A stretch of DNA of 64,000 bases from an uncultured Pelagibacteraceae bacterium (GTDB taxonomy: Bacteria; Pseudomonadota; Alphaproteobacteria; Pelagibacterales; Pelagibacteraceae), in contig CACHEU010000003.1 in NCBI GenBank assembly GCA_902578935.1, positions 43,747-107,746 on the forward strand, given 5' to 3'. Both the position numbers and the translations under genes were made by a program. The first letter of the stretch is position 1. The number at the start of each line of letters is the position of its first letter. The notes under the pieces were generated by a model. The model did no database searches. It worked only from the letters and a program-made list of their open reading frames with translations, and was not told the DNA's origin. Shown piece after piece: positions 62,828 to 64,000 of this stretch.

Positions 62828-63560
62828 TAAATTTTTATTTTTACTTAGTTTTTTGATGCTTTTTAATTCCCAAGCAATGGGAGTTGAGTCAGCAGATATC
62901 TGGAAAAAGGAAAAAAATAAAGAACAAGAAGATATAAAAGAAGAAAAAAAACAAGAAAAGTCAAAGATTGATTTTTCGAAAGAGAATAAGAATTTAGACG
63001 AAATAAAAATTGTTGATAGCGATACAAATTTAGAAAAACCAATCAGGTTAACAGGCCTTTACGATCCGGAGAAAAATGATCTGAATTTAAACATGTGGTC
63101 TAATACCAATGGTGAAGAAATTGAAAAAATTTTTAAAAGAATTGAAAAAGTTCAGCTTTCAAGCTTTTCAGAGAAAATTTTTATTGATACAATATTTACA
63201 TACTCCTATCCAGCAAAAGCGAATTTAAGCGAAGATAAGTTTTTAAAATTAAAAATAAATTGGCTAATAAAAAATAATAAACTCTCTCTTATCGAAGAGT
63301 TTTTAAATGTGAATCTAGAATTTTCTGGAAAATCAAAATTAATAAAATATTTGGTCGATCATTATATTATGTCGGCTAATATTTCAACAGGTTGTGAAAA
63401 GGTAAGTTTTATTAATAAGGAAATCAAAGATAACTATTTAGAAAAATTTAGAATTTACTGTTTGGTATTAAATAAAAAAGATCAACAAGCACAATTAAAT
63501 TTTGATTTATTACGAGAAGAAGGTCGTTCAGATAAATTTTTTGTGACATTAAATTTTTGA
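62796..63560 (+). CDS. Secreted hypothetical protein, possibly C-terminally shortened
   Basis: A 254-aa protein from the ATG at 62796, chosen because it gives a clean signal peptide (SKFLFLLSFLMLFNSQAMG). A coiled, Glu/Lys-rich segment follows (about residues 30-65), then a helical repeat-like region (ITGLYDP-like start at LTGLYDPEKNDLNLNMW). It ends abruptly inside what looks like another helix, 2 nt before the convergent def gene. It may be a shortened member of a longer envelope protein family. Function is unknown. Confidence 0.7.
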   Translation: MLVTRLLNLSSKFLFLLSFLMLFNSQAMGVESADIWKKEKNKEQEDIKEEKKQEKSKIDFSKENKNLDEIKIVDSDTNLEKPIRLTGLYDPEKNDLNLNMWSNTNGEEIEKIFKRIEKVQLSSFSEKIFIDTIFTYSYPAKANLSEDKFLKLKINWLIKNNKLSLIEEFLNVNLEFSGKSKLIKYLVDHYIMSANISTGCEKVSFINKEIKDNYLEKFRIYCLVLNKKDQQAQLNFDLLREEGRSDKFFVTLNF

Positions 63561-63562
63561 AA

Positions 63563-64000
63563 TTAAACTACTATTCTTTCTAATTCTTTTTTTTGTTTCG
63601 AAAGTTTTTTTGTTATCATAGACCTTTTGAGCTTCGATAAATAATCGATAAATAATATTCCTTCCAGATGATCCATTTCATGTTGGATGCATGTTGCCAA
63701 TAAACCATCTGTTTTTAGTTCTTTGGGATTGCCGTTATAATCCAAATATTTGATTATACAACTGTCTGGACGATCAATCTCAGCAAACTGTCCGGGTACT
63801 GATAAACATCCTTCTTCATAAGTTGCATCCTTCTCTGAGGCAGAAATGATTTCAGGATTTACAAAATACATTGGTTCTTTTTTTTCTGGATCTTTGGAAA
63901 TATCCAAAACAATTATTCTTTTTGGAACGCCTACTTGAATGGCAGCAAGACCAATGCCTGGAGCGCCATACATCGTCTCCAACATATCATCCATCAGTTT
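63563..64000 (-). CDS. def: Peptide deformylase (runs off right edge)
   Basis: The frame continues past the window edge, so the N-terminal 25-30 residues are missing. All three family motifs are present: [22 protein letters not shown] and QHEMDHLEG, which supply the metal-binding Cys and two His. The enzyme removes the formyl group from nascent proteins. The 3' end lies 2 nt from the convergent secreted-protein gene. Confidence 0.95.
   Translation of the reverse strand, partial: KLMDDMLETMYGAPGIGLAAIQVGVPKRIIVLDISKDPEKKEPMYFVNPEIISASEKDATYEEGCLSVPGQFAEIDRPDSCIIKYLDYNGNPKELKTDGLLATCIQHEMDHLEGILFIDYLSKLKRSMITKKLSKQKKELERIVV

Overview
The window is a strongly AT-rich, very compact stretch of bacterial chromosome. 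It resembles a SAR11 / Candidatus Pelagibacter-type marine alphaproteobacterium. The grounds are gene content typical of alphaproteobacteria (Coq7, CarD, a 7Fe FdxA-type ferredoxin, class I lysyl-tRNA synthetase, CobS/CobT with DnaJ and BolA neighbours, a Suv3-like helicase), a TAXI-type TRAP transporter, homodimeric pyruvate dehydrogenase, and extreme streamlining: 1-4 nt gene overlaps, convergent genes whose ends overlap, and almost no spacer longer than 200 nt. This assignment is inferred from gene content, not from a marker-gene alignment. No mobile elements, prophage, CRISPR arrays or rRNA genes were seen, and no gene-free stretch exceeds 300 nt.

Layout. 1-9.8 kb: start of argH (cut by the window edge), a TlpA-like thioredoxin, an esterase, an HNH protein, coq7, dsbB, a DedA/YqaA-like membrane protein, tRNA-Leu(CAA) fused closely to an acyl-CoA synthetase, a 22-residue polybasic microprotein with its own terminator, carD, fdxA, a TerB-like gene and a Suv3-like helicase broken into two frames at a T8 run. 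10-21.5 kb: aminotransferase, TAXI TRAP binding protein and fused permease separated by a terminator, thioesterase, EamA exporter, pyruvate dehydrogenase E2 and E1 (the lipoyl domain is on E1, not E2) and an acetyl-CoA acetyltransferase followed by a 47-aa membrane ORF. 21.5-36 kb: tRNA-Arg(ACG), hisH, a CDP-paratose-epimerase-like gene, uppP, gltD-gltB, a four-gene surface-glycan operon containing a DprE1/DprE2-like pair, galE and a glycosyltransferase. 36-44.5 kb: a translation block, thrS-infC-rpmI-rplT-pheS-pheT-lepA. 44.5-48 kb: methyltransferase, glycosyltransferase and a large polytopic membrane protein, then tRNA-Ser(GGA).

48.1-49.1 kb is the most unusual kilobase. It holds two paralogous small membrane proteins (71 and 78 aa), strong RNA hairpins before and between them, and two candidate membrane microproteins of 18 and 22 aa. 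49.1-64 kb: NlpC/P60 hydrolase with an AmpG-like permease, trkH, class I lysyl-tRNA synthetase, pyrD, a TauE/SafE permease, rpmB, a YhhQ-type queuosine-precursor transporter, cobT-cobS-dnaJ-like, bolA, aroK-aroB, two envelope-type hypothetical genes, and def running off the right edge.

The genes mostly serve core metabolism (pyruvate oxidation, nitrogen assimilation through glutamate synthase, shikimate and pyrimidine synthesis), translation, and envelope glycan or peptidoglycan turnover. The observations most worth following are the polybasic microprotein, the 48-kb small-membrane-protein locus with its RNA structures, the lipoyl-E1 fusion, the split helicase and the DprE-like operon.
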